From contig NZ_VIWW01000001.1 of NCBI RefSeq assembly GCF_007829885.1, forward strand, positions 868,001 to 932,000: a stretch of DNA of 64,000 nt. The letters are read 5' to 3'. Positions within the stretch are counted from its first letter, which is position 1. Every line of letters starts with the position of its first letter. Shown in pieces: positions 8,285 to 17,442 of this stretch. The position numbers and the translations under genes are program-made. This stretch comes from Streptomyces brevispora (GTDB lineage Bacteria; Actinomycetota; Actinomycetes; Streptomycetales; Streptomycetaceae). A model generated the notes under the pieces. It ran no database searches. It saw nothing but the letters and a program-made list of their open reading frames with translations, and was not told where the DNA came from.

Positions 8285-9982
8285 TCAGGCGGCTGCCTCG
8301 ACCGTGAGCTCGATGACGACGGTGGCGCCACCCTCGGTGGTGAGGCGCAGCTTGTACGTGCCCGCGGTGTCGCCGGCGTGGATCTCCGGCAGGACGAGCT
8401 TGCCGTCGGCGTCGGTGCTCAGGTCCGTGAGGGTGCGGACCGGGTGGCCGTCCCCGTCCTCGAAGTACGGGCCCTTGTCGTTCTCAACCGGCTTCTCGTC
8501 GTCGGTGATCATGGTCGCGGTGACGGCGACGCCGTGGGCGACCGCGCCCTTGTACGTGGCCTTGACCTCGACGTCGGCGAAGGTGGCGCCGGGCGCGGCG
8601 GTCGGCTTCGTGGTGCCGGTCCTGTCGATCGCGTCGGCCTGGCGGGCGGTGACCGTGGCGGTGTAGCCGACGGCGGGCAGCGAGGTGCCGGTGGCCGTCG
8701 CGCGCACGGTGAACTCGCCCGTCTTCTCGCCCGCGTTCAGCACCGGTGCGGTGACCGTGCCGTCGGCGCCGGTGGCGAGGGTGACGGTGCGCTTCCCGCC
8801 GTCGAACGCGGCGTCCGTGTCACCGGTGACGGTGAACGTCACGGACACCTTGGCAAGCGGGCCGCCGAAGCCGTTCCGCGCCCGCACCTTGATCCGCTCG
8901 GTGAAGGCGTCGCCCGCCGTGGCGGTCAGCTCGCCGGTGCCCGCGTCCTTCACCCCGGCGAGGGTCTGGGACGGCGTGGGCTCAGGAGTGGGCGGCGGGT
9001 AGGACGGCTTGCCGGCCGGGCCGTCCGGGTTCGTCGGGGAAGGGCTCGGCTTCGAAGGAGGCTTCGGGGTCGTCGAACCGTGCGGCGAGGGCGAGGGTGA
9101 CGGCGAGGCCGACGGTGACGTCGTGGTGGCGGGGCGGCCGGAGCCCGTGCCCCGGTCCCTGCCGGCGCCGAGGTCGACCGGGAGGATGCCCGTACCGTCC
9201 GGGACCTCGTGGGTACCGCGCTTGTAGTACTCGAACCAGGAACGGACGGTACGCAGATACTCGTTCGAGTGGTTGTAGCTCAGGACCGCCCGGTCCCGGT
9301 CACCGGCGAGCGACAGGTCGCGGGAGCCGGCGCAGAGGTAGCGTCCGGCGGCCAGCGCCGCGTCGTAGATGTTGTTGGGGTCCTTGCGGCCGTCGCCGTT
9401 GCCGTCCTGGCCCCAGGTCTCCCAGGTGGACGGGATGAACTGCATCGGGCCGACCGCGCGGTCGTGCGTCGAGTCCCCGTCGTAGGCGCCGTTGTCGGTG
9501 TCCTTGATCAGGGCGAAACCCTGACCGTTCAGGGCCGGGCCGAGGATCGGGGAGAGCGTGGTGCCCTGCGCGTCGACGCGGCCTCCGCGGGCCTGGCCGG
9601 ACTCGACCTTGCCGATCGCGGCGAGGAGCTGCCACGGCAGCCGGCAGGCGGGGTCCGTACCCGCGACGGTCTGCTGGGTCTTCTTGTACGCCGCCAGGAT
9701 CGACGCCGGTATGCCGGATTCCGCACTGCCCGTCACCGGCAGATTGACGGAGGCGCCGGGCTTGTTGGGCGTGTTCAGCGGCGGCAGGTCCGTGAAGTAG
9801 GGCGAGTTGCCGGAGGCCGCGTTGTCGTCGGACGGTGTCGCACCCGCGGCCGGCTGGTCGTCCTCGGACGCGACCAGGGGCGAACCGGGGGCCTGCGAGG
9901 CGGAGAGTGCCGCCACAGCGGCGGCGGCCACAGCAGTGGTGGTCGCCCCTCTGCGCAGTCGGCGACCGAATTGCGCTGCCAT
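8285..9982 (-). CDS. Secreted lytic murein transglycosylase with Ig-like tail
   Basis: A 565-residue exported protein. Residues 1-36 are an N-terminal signal with RRLRRGATTTAVAAAAVAALSAS. The transglycosylase-like domain (about 90-265) contains the catalytic Glu in AAIGKVESGQ, followed by GPMQFIPSTWETWGQDGNGDG. The DGNGDGRKDP segment resembles an EF-hand-like calcium loop. A Ser/Pro/Thr-rich linker (about 280-345) leads to two Ig-like repeats (KVSVTFTVTGDTDAAFDGG... and VAVTATMITDDEKPV...), which could bind or span the cell wall. The expected reaction is non-hydrolytic cleavage of the MurNAc-GlcNAc bond of peptidoglycan outside the membrane. The start at 9982 (MAAQFGRRL) has GGGGAGGG upstream. 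The leader contains two small palindromes, listed separately. Confidence 0.88.
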   Translation of the reverse strand: MAAQFGRRLRRGATTTAVAAAAVAALSASQAPGSPLVASEDDQPAAGATPSDDNAASGNSPYFTDLPPLNTPNKPGASVNLPVTGSAESGIPASILAAYKKTQQTVAGTDPACRLPWQLLAAIGKVESGQARGGRVDAQGTTLSPILGPALNGQGFALIKDTDNGAYDGDSTHDRAVGPMQFIPSTWETWGQDGNGDGRKDPNNIYDAALAAGRYLCAGSRDLSLAGDRDRAVLSYNHSNEYLRTVRSWFEYYKRGTHEVPDGTGILPVDLGAGRDRGTGSGRPATTTSPSASPSPSPSPHGSTTPKPPSKPSPSPTNPDGPAGKPSYPPPTPEPTPSQTLAGVKDAGTGELTATAGDAFTERIKVRARNGFGGPLAKVSVTFTVTGDTDAAFDGGKRTVTLATGADGTVTAPVLNAGEKTGEFTVRATATGTSLPAVGYTATVTARQADAIDRTGTTKPTAAPGATFADVEVKATYKGAVAHGVAVTATMITDDEKPVENDKGPYFEDGDGHPVRTLTDLSTDADGKLVLPEIHAGDTAGTYKLRLTTEGGATVVIELTVEAAA

Positions 9983-10025
9983 AACGTGTGGGCCCTCCCC
10001 GTCGTCGGCTGTCCGCGCTCCCCTG

Positions 10026-10086
10026 CGCCTGGACTCAGGCGACCCTACGGCAACTTGTGCTGCCCGAACACAGCGGTCCGACCGCT
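10026..10086 (-). promoter_or_regulatory. Two palindromes in the transglycosylase leader/promoter region
   Basis: CGCCTG GACT CAGGCG (10026-10041) can form a small hairpin. AGCGGTC C GACCGCT (10072-10086) is a 7-1-7 palindrome. They lie between the divergent transglycosylase and DUF4184 genes. The second has the shape of an operator for a dimeric regulator. No protein is assigned. Confidence 0.35.
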
Positions 10087-10168
10087 TCTCACCGGTTTCT
10101 CACGTTCCGGATCACCAGCGGTCCGGGGGCCGGCACGTCCGTGACGGCGACTCACCCATACTTCCACC

Positions 10169-11056
10169 ATGCCGTTCACGCTCAGTCATGCCGCAGCCGT
10201 GCTCCCTGGACTCCACCGCGACGGAACGGGGCGCGGGCCACTGGTCGCCTCGGCGCTCGTGGCCGGTTCGTTCGCCCCCGACATCACGTACTACGCGGAC
10301 ACGGCCATTCCGGGTGCCATGGAGTTCGGGCAGGTCACGCACTCCGTGTGGGGCGTGTTCACGGTGGATGTACTCATCACCGCGGCGACGGTCGCGCTGT
10401 GGCTGCTGCTGCGCGAACCACTGGTGGCGCTGCTGCCGCGCAACCGCCAGGGCCGGGTGTACGCATATGTGCGGGGAGCCCGGCGGGCACCGGGGCGGGG
10501 ACGGTGGGGCGTCCGGGACGGTGCGTGGTTCATGGCGTCGGCGGTCATCGGGGCCGGTACACATGTTGTCTGGGACGCGTTCACCCACCACGACCGGTGG
10601 GGGGTGCGGCTGGTGCCGGTGCTCGACCGGACCATTGACGGATTCCCGGTGTTCCAGCTGGTGCAGTACGGCAGTTCGGCACTCGCGCTGACGGTGCTCG
10701 CCTGGTTCACCGTGTCCGGGCTGCGGCGCACCGGGCAGCAGCCCGCACCGGTTTCCGTTCCGGTGCTGGACCGCCGGGCGCGGTGGTACGCGGGCGGCGC
10801 CATCGGCCTGTGCGTACTGCTGGGCACCGTTCACCGGTGCGCGCGCTGGTACGCGTACTTCGGACACATCGACACACCGCTCGACATCATCCCGACCGCC
10901 TGCTTCGGCGCGGGCGCCGGACTGGCGGTGGGACTGGTGCTGTACGGGGTGTGGATGCGGCTCCCGCGGAACAACACCGGTGCCGGCACCGGCACCGGCA
11001 CACCATCGCTCCTCGCCGCCGGACGGGCCCGGGACGCGGGCCCGTCCGGCGACTGA
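10169..11056 (+). CDS. DUF4184 integral membrane protein
   Basis: A 295-residue membrane protein starting MPFTLSHAAAVLP, the signature opening of DUF4184, followed by ASALVAGSFAPDITYY. Four to six transmembrane segments are visible (around 50-75, 118-138, 165-190, 205-225 and 235-260). Conserved polar residues within them include H7, D38, H57 (GQVTHS) and GTHVVWDAFTHHDRWG. The His/Asp pattern suggests a metal-dependent membrane enzyme, but no activity is established for the family. The last 13 codons are formed by a GC-rich palindrome (11017-11051), so the C-terminus AAGRARDAGPSGD is probably not functionally conserved. It converges on polA, with 27 bp between the stops. Confidence 0.85.
   Translation: MPFTLSHAAAVLPGLHRDGTGRGPLVASALVAGSFAPDITYYADTAIPGAMEFGQVTHSVWGVFTVDVLITAATVALWLLLREPLVALLPRNRQGRVYAYVRGARRAPGRGRWGVRDGAWFMASAVIGAGTHVVWDAFTHHDRWGVRLVPVLDRTIDGFPVFQLVQYGSSALALTVLAWFTVSGLRRTGQQPAPVSVPVLDRRARWYAGGAIGLCVLLGTVHRCARWYAYFGHIDTPLDIIPTACFGAGAGLAVGLVLYGVWMRLPRNNTGAGTGTGTPSLLAAGRARDAGPSGD
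11017..11051. terminator. Palindromic terminator embedded in the end of the DUF4184 gene
   Basis: The 14-base arms CGCCGGACGGGCCC (11017-11030) and GGGCCCGTCCGGCG (11038-11051) pair perfectly around GGGACGC. The element lies inside the last codons of the + strand gene and just past the stop of polA, so it can end transcription both ways. Similar CCGTCCGGCG palindromes occur at 42616-42715 and 63927-63960. Confidence 0.7.
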
Positions 11057-11083
11057 GGGCGATGCGCCCCCAGGCCGCCCCGG

Positions 11084-13795
11084 TCAGTGCGCGGCGGACT
11101 CCCAGTCCCTGCCCACACCGACCGACACATCCAGCGGGGCCCGCAGCCGCACCGCCGTCGACATCTCGTGCCGCAGGATCTGCTCCACCTGCTCGCGCTC
11201 ACCCGCGGCGATCTCCAGCACGATTTCGTCATGCACCTGGAGCAGCATCCGCGACTCCAGCTTCGCCTCGGTGAGCGCACGGTCGACCTGGAGCATCGCG
11301 ACCTTGACGATGTCCGCCGCCGTGCCCTGGATCGGTGCGTTGAGCGCCATCCGCTCGGCCGTCTCCCGGCGCTGGCGGTTGTCGCTGTTCAGGTCCGGCA
11401 GGTAGCGGCGGCGGCCGAAGACCGTCTCCGTGTAGCCGGTGGCACGGGCCTCCTCCACCACCCGGTGCAGATAGTCACGGACTCCGCCGAACCGCTCGAA
11501 GTAGGTGTCCATCAGGCCGCGGGCCTCGCCCGCCTCGATGTTCAGCTGCTGGGAGAGACCGAAGGCGGACAGACCGTAGGCCAGCCCGTAGCTCATGGCC
11601 TTGATCTTGCGCCGCATCTCCGGGTCGACCGCCGACTTCTCGACGCCGAAGACCTGTGAGGCGACCGTGGTGTGCAGGTCCTCGCCGGAGGTGAACGCCT
11701 CGATCAGGCCCGCGTCCTCGGAGAGGTGGGCCATCACACGCAGCTCGATCTGGCTGTAGTCCGCCGTCATCAGCGACTCGAAGCCGTCGCCGACGACGAA
11801 GCCGCGGCGGATCGCCCGGCCCTCGTCCGTACGGACGGGGATGTTCTGCAGATTGGGGTCGGTGGAGGAGAGCCGGCCGGTCGCGGCCACCGTCTGGTTG
11901 AACGTGGTGTGGATACGGCCGTCCGCCGCGATCGTCTTGACCAGGCCCTCGACCGTCACCCGGAGCTTCGCCTGCTCGCGGTGGCGCAGCATGATGACGG
12001 GCAGCTCGTGCTCGGTCTGTCCGGCCAGCCAGGCCAGCGCGTCGGCATCCGTGGTGAAACCGGTCTTCGTCTTCTTCGTCTTGGGCAGGCCCAGCTCACC
12101 GAACAGCACTTCCTGGAGCTGCTTGGGCGAACCGAGGTTGAACTCCCGGCCCACCGACGCGTGCGCCTCCTTGACCGCCTGCTGCACGGCGCCCGCGAAC
12201 TGCTGCTCCATACCGTCCAGATGGGCCCGGTCCGCCGCGATGCCGTGCCGCTCCAGGCGGGCCAGCAGGATGGACGTCGGCAGCTCCATGTCGTGCAGCA
12301 GCGCGACGGCGCCGACCTCCCCCAGCCGCGTCGTGAACGCGTCACCGAGATCCAGGACCGCGCGGGCCTGGGTCATCAGCGCGTCGGCCTCCGCCTGATC
12401 GTCCGCACCGAAGGCCAGCTGCCCGTCGGAAGCGGCCGCCGGGGCCAGTTCCCGCCCCAGGTACTCCACGGCCAGCGCGTCCAGCGCGAAGGAACGCCGG
12501 CCGGGCTTGACCAGGTAGGCGGCGAGCGCGGTGTCCATCGAGACGCCCTCGATGCGCCAGCCGTGCTCCGGGAAGACCCGCATGGCGCTCTTCGCGTTGT
12601 GCATGACCTTCGGCCGCCCGGCATCCGCGATCCAGGCCGCGAACGCCTGCTCGTCGGCCTCGTCGAGCTGCACGGGGTCGAACCAGGCCGCGGCCCCACC
12701 GGCCGCGGCGAGCGCGATCTCGGTGACCGTGCCGCTGCCGAGCGCCCATGTGTCGACCGTGGCGACGCCCAGCGGCTGCCCGCCGTGCTCGGCCAGCCAC
12801 GGGGCGACCTCGCCCGCGCCCAGCACCGAACCGTCCAGCTCGATACCCGCGGCGGGCGCCGGCGCCTCCTCCTCGGCCGCGCCCGGGTCCACGGCCAGCA
12901 GCCGCTCGCGCAGGCTCGGGTTACGGATCTCCAGGACATCCAGCACACCGGTGACCGCGGTGCGGTCGTAGGGGGCACGCTCCAGATCAACGGGGGTCTT
13001 CGGCAGCGCGACGTCGCGGACCATCTCGGTCAGCCGCCGGTTCAGCCGCACCGCGTCCAGATGGTCGCGGAAATTCTGCCCGGCCTTGCCCTTGACCTCC
13101 TCGGCCCGCGCCACCAGCTCGTCGAACGAACCGAACTGGTTGATCCACTTCGCGGCCGTCTTCTCCCCCACCCCGGGAATGCCCGGAAGGTTGTCCGACG
13201 GGTCACCGCGCAGCGCCGCGAAGTCCGGGTACTGCTGCGGGGTGAGCCCGTACTTCTCCTCGACCTTCGCCGGGGTGAAGCGCGTCAGCTCCGAAACCCC
13301 CTTGGTCGGGTACAGCACCGTGACGTTGTCCGTGATCAGCTGGAACGAGTCACGGTCACCGGTGACGATCAGCACCTCGAAACCGGCCGCCTCGGCCTGC
13401 GTGGCCAGCGTGGCGATGACATCGTCCGCCTCGAAACCGTCGACCGCGAAACGGTCGGCGTGCATCGCGTCGAGCAGCTCCCCGATCAGCTCGACCTGCC
13501 CCTTGAACTCGTCCGGGGTCTTCGACCGGTTCGCCTTGTACTCCGGGAACTCCTCCGAGCGCCACGTCTTGCGGGACACGTCGAACGCCACCGCGAAATG
13601 CGTCGGCGCCTCATCACGCAGCGTGTTCGCCAGCATCGACGCGAAGCCGTACACCGCGTTCGTCGGCTGCCCCGCGCCGGTCGTGAAATTCTCCGCAGGC
13701 AGCGCAAAGAACGCCCGGTACGCCAGGGAGTGCCCGTCCATCAGGAGCAGGCGCGGTCGGTTGTCTGCCGTCTTCTTCGATGCCGTCTCAGCCAC
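11084..13795 (-). CDS. polA: DNA polymerase I
   Basis: A 903-residue DNA polymerase I, which replaces RNA primers and fills repair gaps. The N-terminal 5' nuclease/FEN domain (about 15-310) shows LLLMDGHSLAYRAFFALP, VDGFEADDVIATLA, VTGDRDSFQLI and GIPGVGEKTA. The middle region (about 330-520) is a 3'-5' exonuclease-like fold, but the DxE signature is replaced (VATVDTWALG), so proofreading is probably absent, as in many actinobacterial PolA proteins. The polymerase domain has motif A TADYSQIELRVMAHLS, motif B RRKIKAMSYGLAYG and motif C LLQVHDEIVLEI. The start chosen is the GTG at 13795 (MAETASKKTADNRP), which gives the usual family length. Reading further upstream adds unrelated sequence that overlaps the divergent oxidoreductase gene. 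Confidence 0.96.
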   Translation of the reverse strand: MAETASKKTADNRPRLLLMDGHSLAYRAFFALPAENFTTGAGQPTNAVYGFASMLANTLRDEAPTHFAVAFDVSRKTWRSEEFPEYKANRSKTPDEFKGQVELIGELLDAMHADRFAVDGFEADDVIATLATQAEAAGFEVLIVTGDRDSFQLITDNVTVLYPTKGVSELTRFTPAKVEEKYGLTPQQYPDFAALRGDPSDNLPGIPGVGEKTAAKWINQFGSFDELVARAEEVKGKAGQNFRDHLDAVRLNRRLTEMVRDVALPKTPVDLERAPYDRTAVTGVLDVLEIRNPSLRERLLAVDPGAAEEEAPAPAAGIELDGSVLGAGEVAPWLAEHGGQPLGVATVDTWALGSGTVTEIALAAAGGAAAWFDPVQLDEADEQAFAAWIADAGRPKVMHNAKSAMRVFPEHGWRIEGVSMDTALAAYLVKPGRRSFALDALAVEYLGRELAPAAASDGQLAFGADDQAEADALMTQARAVLDLGDAFTTRLGEVGAVALLHDMELPTSILLARLERHGIAADRAHLDGMEQQFAGAVQQAVKEAHASVGREFNLGSPKQLQEVLFGELGLPKTKKTKTGFTTDADALAWLAGQTEHELPVIMLRHREQAKLRVTVEGLVKTIAADGRIHTTFNQTVAATGRLSSTDPNLQNIPVRTDEGRAIRRGFVVGDGFESLMTADYSQIELRVMAHLSEDAGLIEAFTSGEDLHTTVASQVFGVEKSAVDPEMRRKIKAMSYGLAYGLSAFGLSQQLNIEAGEARGLMDTYFERFGGVRDYLHRVVEEARATGYTETVFGRRRYLPDLNSDNRQRRETAERMALNAPIQGTAADIVKVAMLQVDRALTEAKLESRMLLQVHDEIVLEIAAGEREQVEQILRHEMSTAVRLRAPLDVSVGVGRDWESAAH

Positions 13796-13949
13796 GCCCC
13801 CGATCCTGCCACGTACCACTGACAATCCGGACCGGGGAACGTCGCCCCCGCTCCCCGGGCCACCCCCGCGCCCCGCATGCCAGGATCGAGGACAAGGAAA
13901 CACGCACAGCGGACCCGCCCGGTCCGCCGCCGGCACAAAGGGGAACACG

Positions 13950-16223
13950 ATGGCCACCAAGCCGCCCACAGGTGACCCGGTCCAGGACGCACCACAGGTC
14001 GAACCGGCCCCGCACGCCGCCGCCGGGCTGCCAGCCGTCGCCCACACCCTGCGCATCGCCCAGCAGCAGATGGGGGTGCGCCGCACCGCGCAGACCCTCC
14101 TCAAGGTCAACCAGAAGAACGGCTTCGACTGCCCCGGCTGCGCCTGGCCCGAGGGCGACAAACGGCACACGGCGGAATTCTGCGAGAACGGCGCCAAGGC
14201 AGTCGCCGAGGAGGCGACGCTGCGCCGCGTCACCCCGGACTTCTTCGCCGCCCACCCCGTCGCCGATCTGGCCACCCGCAGCGGCTACTGGCTCGGCCAG
14301 CAGGGACGCATCACGCAACCTGTGTATCTGCCCGAGGGGGCCGACCGGTACCAGGCCGTGACCTGGAAACGCGCCTTCGCGATCATCGCCGAGGAACTCG
14401 GTGCCCTCGACTCCCCCGACGAGGCCCTCTTCTACACCTCAGGGCGCACCAGCAACGAGGCCGCGTTCCTGCTCCAGCTGTTCGCCCGCGAATTCGGCAC
14501 CAACAACCTGCCCGACTGCTCCAACATGTGCCACGAGTCCTCCGGCTCGGCACTCACGGAGACCATCGGCATCGGCAAGGGCTCCGTCTCCCTTGAGGAC
14601 CTGCACCACGCCGACCTGATCATCGTCGCCGGACAGAACCCCGGCACCAACCACCCCCGGATGCTCTCCGCCCTGGAGAAGGCCAAGTCCGCCGGCGCGA
14701 AGATCATTTCGGTGAACCCGCTGCCCGAGGCCGGTCTCGAACGGTTCAAGAACCCGCAGACCCCCCGCGGCATGCTCAGGGGCGCAGCCCTCAACGACCT
14801 CTTCCTCCAGATCCGCATCGGCGGCGACCAGGCCCTCTTCCGGCTCCTCAACAAGCTGATCCTGCAGACCGAGGGCGCGGTCGACGAAACCTTCGTCGCC
14901 GAACACACCCACGGCTACCAGGAGTTCGCCGCCGCGGCCGCCGAAGCCGACTGGACGCAAACCCTCGACGCCACCGGCCTGGAGCGCGCCGACATCGAAG
15001 CGGCCCTGTCCATGGTCCTCGCCTCGAAACGCACCATCGTGTGCTGGGCCATGGGACTCACCCAGCACAAACACTCCGTGCCGACCATCCGCGAAGTCGT
15101 CAACTTCCTCCTCCTGCGCGGCAACATCGGCCGCACCGGCGCCGGCGTCTGCCCCGTCCGCGGCCACTCCAACGTCCAGGGCGACCGCACCATGGGCATC
15201 TTCGAGCGGCCCGCCCCCGCGTTCCTGGACGCCCTCGACAAGGAATTCGGCATCACCTCACCCCGCCACCACGGCTACGACGTGGTCCGCTCCATCCAGG
15301 CACTGCGCGACGGCGACGCCAAGGTCTTCTTCGCCATGGGCGGCAACTTCGTCGCCGCCACCCCCGACACCGACGTCACCGAGGCCGCCATGCGCAGCGC
15401 CCGCCTCACCGTGCACGTCTCCACCAAGGTCAACCGCTCCCACGCCGTCACCGGCACCCGGGCCCTGATCCTGCCCACCCTCGGCCGCACCGACAAGGAC
15501 GTCCAGGCGAGCGGCAAGCAGTTCGTCACCGTCGAGGACTCCATGAGCATGGTGCACGCCTCCCGCGGCAACCTCACCCCCGCAAGCCCCCACCTGCTCT
15601 CCGAACCCGCCATCGTCGCCCGCCTCGCCCGCGCCGTACTCGGACCCGCCTCCACCACCCCCTGGGAAGAATTCGAGAAGGACTACGCGACGATCCGCGA
15701 CCGCATCTCCCGCGTCGTCCCCGGCTTCGAGGACTTCAACGCACGCGTCGCCCACCCCGGCGGATTCACCCTCCCCCACGGCCCCCGCGACTCCCGACGC
15801 TTCCCCACCGCCACCGGCAAGGCCAACTTCACCGCAGCACCCGTCGAGTTCCCCGAACTCCCCGCAGGACGACTCCTGTTGCAGACACTGCGCTCCCACG
15901 ACCAGTACAACACCACCATCTACGGCCTCGACGACCGCTACCGCGGCATCAAGGGCGGCCGCCGCGTCGTCCTCGTCAACCCCGACGACGCCACCGCCCT
16001 CGGCCTCACCGACGGCGCCTACGCCGACCTCGTCAGCGAATGGAAGGACGGCGTCCAACGACGCGCCCCCGGCTTCCGCGTCGTCCACTACCCCACCGCC
16101 CGGGGCTGCGCCGCCGCCTACTACCCCGAGACCAACGTCCTGGTCCCCCTCGGCTCCACCGCCGACACCAGCAACACCCCCGCCAGCAAGTCCGTCGTGA
16201 TCCGCTTCGAGAACGTGCGCTGA
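13950..16223 (+). CDS. FdhF/YdeP-family molybdopterin oxidoreductase
   Basis: A 757-residue molybdopterin-dependent oxidoreductase of the FdhF/YdeP group, close in length to E. coli YdeP. It has no Tat signal, so it is cytosolic. Residues near 60 contain GFDCPGCAWP plus a later Cys (AEFCENGAKAV), probably a cluster-binding or structural site. The core domain shows FYTSGRTSNEA, a putative Mo-ligand region SNMCHESSGSALTE, ADLIIVAGQNPGTNHPR and CPVRGHSNVQGDRTMG. The C-terminal cofactor-binding beta-barrel has LQTLRSHDQYNTTIYGLDDRY and ends in FENVR. The physiological substrate of this family is not settled; formate and acid-resistance links have been suggested for relatives. The ATG at 13950 follows GGGGAA. 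No FdhD-type sulfurtransferase or electron-transfer subunit is adjacent; a thioesterase gene follows 116 bp later. Confidence 0.88.
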   Translation: MATKPPTGDPVQDAPQVEPAPHAAAGLPAVAHTLRIAQQQMGVRRTAQTLLKVNQKNGFDCPGCAWPEGDKRHTAEFCENGAKAVAEEATLRRVTPDFFAAHPVADLATRSGYWLGQQGRITQPVYLPEGADRYQAVTWKRAFAIIAEELGALDSPDEALFYTSGRTSNEAAFLLQLFAREFGTNNLPDCSNMCHESSGSALTETIGIGKGSVSLEDLHHADLIIVAGQNPGTNHPRMLSALEKAKSAGAKIISVNPLPEAGLERFKNPQTPRGMLRGAALNDLFLQIRIGGDQALFRLLNKLILQTEGAVDETFVAEHTHGYQEFAAAAAEADWTQTLDATGLERADIEAALSMVLASKRTIVCWAMGLTQHKHSVPTIREVVNFLLLRGNIGRTGAGVCPVRGHSNVQGDRTMGIFERPAPAFLDALDKEFGITSPRHHGYDVVRSIQALRDGDAKVFFAMGGNFVAATPDTDVTEAAMRSARLTVHVSTKVNRSHAVTGTRALILPTLGRTDKDVQASGKQFVTVEDSMSMVHASRGNLTPASPHLLSEPAIVARLARAVLGPASTTPWEEFEKDYATIRDRISRVVPGFEDFNARVAHPGGFTLPHGPRDSRRFPTATGKANFTAAPVEFPELPAGRLLLQTLRSHDQYNTTIYGLDDRYRGIKGGRRVVLVNPDDATALGLTDGAYADLVSEWKDGVQRRAPGFRVVHYPTARGCAAAYYPETNVLVPLGSTADTSNTPASKSVVIRFENVR

Positions 16224-16339
16224 CTCCGCGGGACGGGGCAGCCCCTCACCACGAGCGCGCACTAAGCGTCCGCTCAGCCGTCTGATAAGAACAACGCACA
16301 CAGCAAACGAACCACCGCAGAGAGACGGAGCCGGACCCC

Positions 16340-16810
16340 ATGGGCGAGCACACCGCACCCAAGTTCCCCCAGGAGATCATCGACGAGTACGCCGCACTCG
16401 GCGTCGACCTGCCCGCCCTCTTCTCCGCCGGCCACCTCGGCGAACGCATGGGCGTCCGGATCACCGAGGCCTCCGCGGACCGCGTCGTCGGCACCATGCC
16501 CGTCGAAGGCAACACCCAGCCCTACGGACTCCTGCACGGCGGCGCCTCCGCCGTCCTCGCCGAAACCCTCGGCTCCGTCGGCACCATGCTCCACGGCGGC
16601 GCCACCAAACTCGCCGTCGGCGTCGACCTGAACTGCACCCATCACCGAGGGGTACGAAGCGGCCTCGTCACCGGCGTCGCCACCCCCGTACACCGCGGCC
16701 GCACCACCGCCACGTACGAGATCGTCATCACCGACGAACACGACAAGCGCGTCTGCACCGCCCGGCTCACCTGCCTGCTCCGCGACACCCCCGGAACCGA
16801 CACCCCCTGA
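16340..16810 (+). CDS. PaaI-family hotdog thioesterase
   Basis: A 156-residue acyl-CoA thioesterase-like protein with a single hotdog domain. The family motif NTQPYGLLHGGASAVLAETLGS (about residues 57-78) holds the HGG and the conserved Glu expected in the PaaI/4HBT active site. VGVDLNCTHHRGVRSGLVTG follows. The expected reaction is hydrolysis of an aryl- or acyl-CoA thioester; the substrate is unknown. The ATG at 16340 lies downstream of GAGACGGAG. A hairpin terminator lies just beyond the stop. It may be co-transcribed with the YdeP-like oxidoreductase, but the functional link is unclear. Confidence 0.85.
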   Translation: MGEHTAPKFPQEIIDEYAALGVDLPALFSAGHLGERMGVRITEASADRVVGTMPVEGNTQPYGLLHGGASAVLAETLGSVGTMLHGGATKLAVGVDLNCTHHRGVRSGLVTGVATPVHRGRTTATYEIVITDEHDKRVCTARLTCLLRDTPGTDTP

Positions 16811-16837
16811 CCCTCCACCACCCCGCTCCCACCCACT

Positions 16838-16865
16838 GCCCGGCCGGACCGCAAACCGGCCGGGC
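16838..16865 (+). terminator. Hairpin terminator after the thioesterase gene
   Basis: GCCCGGCCGG (16838-16847) pairs perfectly with CCGGCCGGGC (16856-16865), 28 bp past the stop codon. Confidence 0.7.
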
Positions 16866-17442
16866 ATCGCCATTTCCACCCACAACTACGGCCTCCCACA
16901 CGGAACTTGCACATCCTCACCAGGCAACAGCCTTGACCGCAAACCCCGCTCCGTGGCCCACTCAGCTACCACGCCCCGCCTGCCCACCCGCCACGCCGCG
17001 TCGATCACATCACACCTGATGTAACACTGCGTAACCTCCGCGCAATGTGCACCCACCCCGACGCCACCCGAAGAACCCGGCCCCGCAGGCGCCGGGCACC
17101 TCCGCCCGCGCCCGCACACCTCCCGCGCCCCCACCACGCGACAGCAGCAAGATCAGTTCAAGCCCCTTAGCAGAGCTGCGCGTTCTCAGAATGCGGTCAC
17201 TTCACCGTCCAGCAAAAAACCGTACATGTCCAGACAGCCACCTCAAGCCTTCCTCAAAGGCATAACAAGACAGTCACATCATTCGGCTGACCCATCCCCG
17301 ACCCCCGCCCCTGCCCTTAGAGTCACCGCCAGTCACCGCGCCGCCGGGCGCGTCTGCAGCACGGCCCTGTACCAACCAGTACGGCCCGGCGAACGACACG
17401 GCACCTCAAGCAGAGGAGGCCGCGCCAGGGAAAGGACCTTTC
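16866..17442. other. Non-coding region upstream of the liv operon
   Basis: About 580 bp without a convincing gene. It is relatively AT-rich in places and should contain the liv promoter. Two copies of GTAAC (17021-17025 and 17031-17035) lie 10 bases apart inside TGATGTAACACTGCGTAACC. This resembles a nitrogen-type GlnR site, but the spacing is one base short of the usual gTnAC-n6-GaAAC. A GGAGG-type site precedes the GTG start at 17443. Confidence 0.4.

Noticed and set aside
9983..10168. ydaO-type (c-di-AMP) riboswitch before the transglycosylase gene
   Set aside because: Such elements precede cell-wall hydrolase genes in Streptomyces, but this spacer is too short and lacks the conserved core; only two small palindromes are seen.
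17021..17035. GlnR nitrogen-control box upstream of liv
   Set aside because: The GTAAC repeats are 10 bases apart rather than 11 and the second half-site is weak, so I list it only as a repeat.
16886..17137. Small minus-strand gene in the liv upstream region
   Set aside because: The 83-residue reading has Cys/Gly/Arg-rich composition, no ribosome-binding site and no motif.
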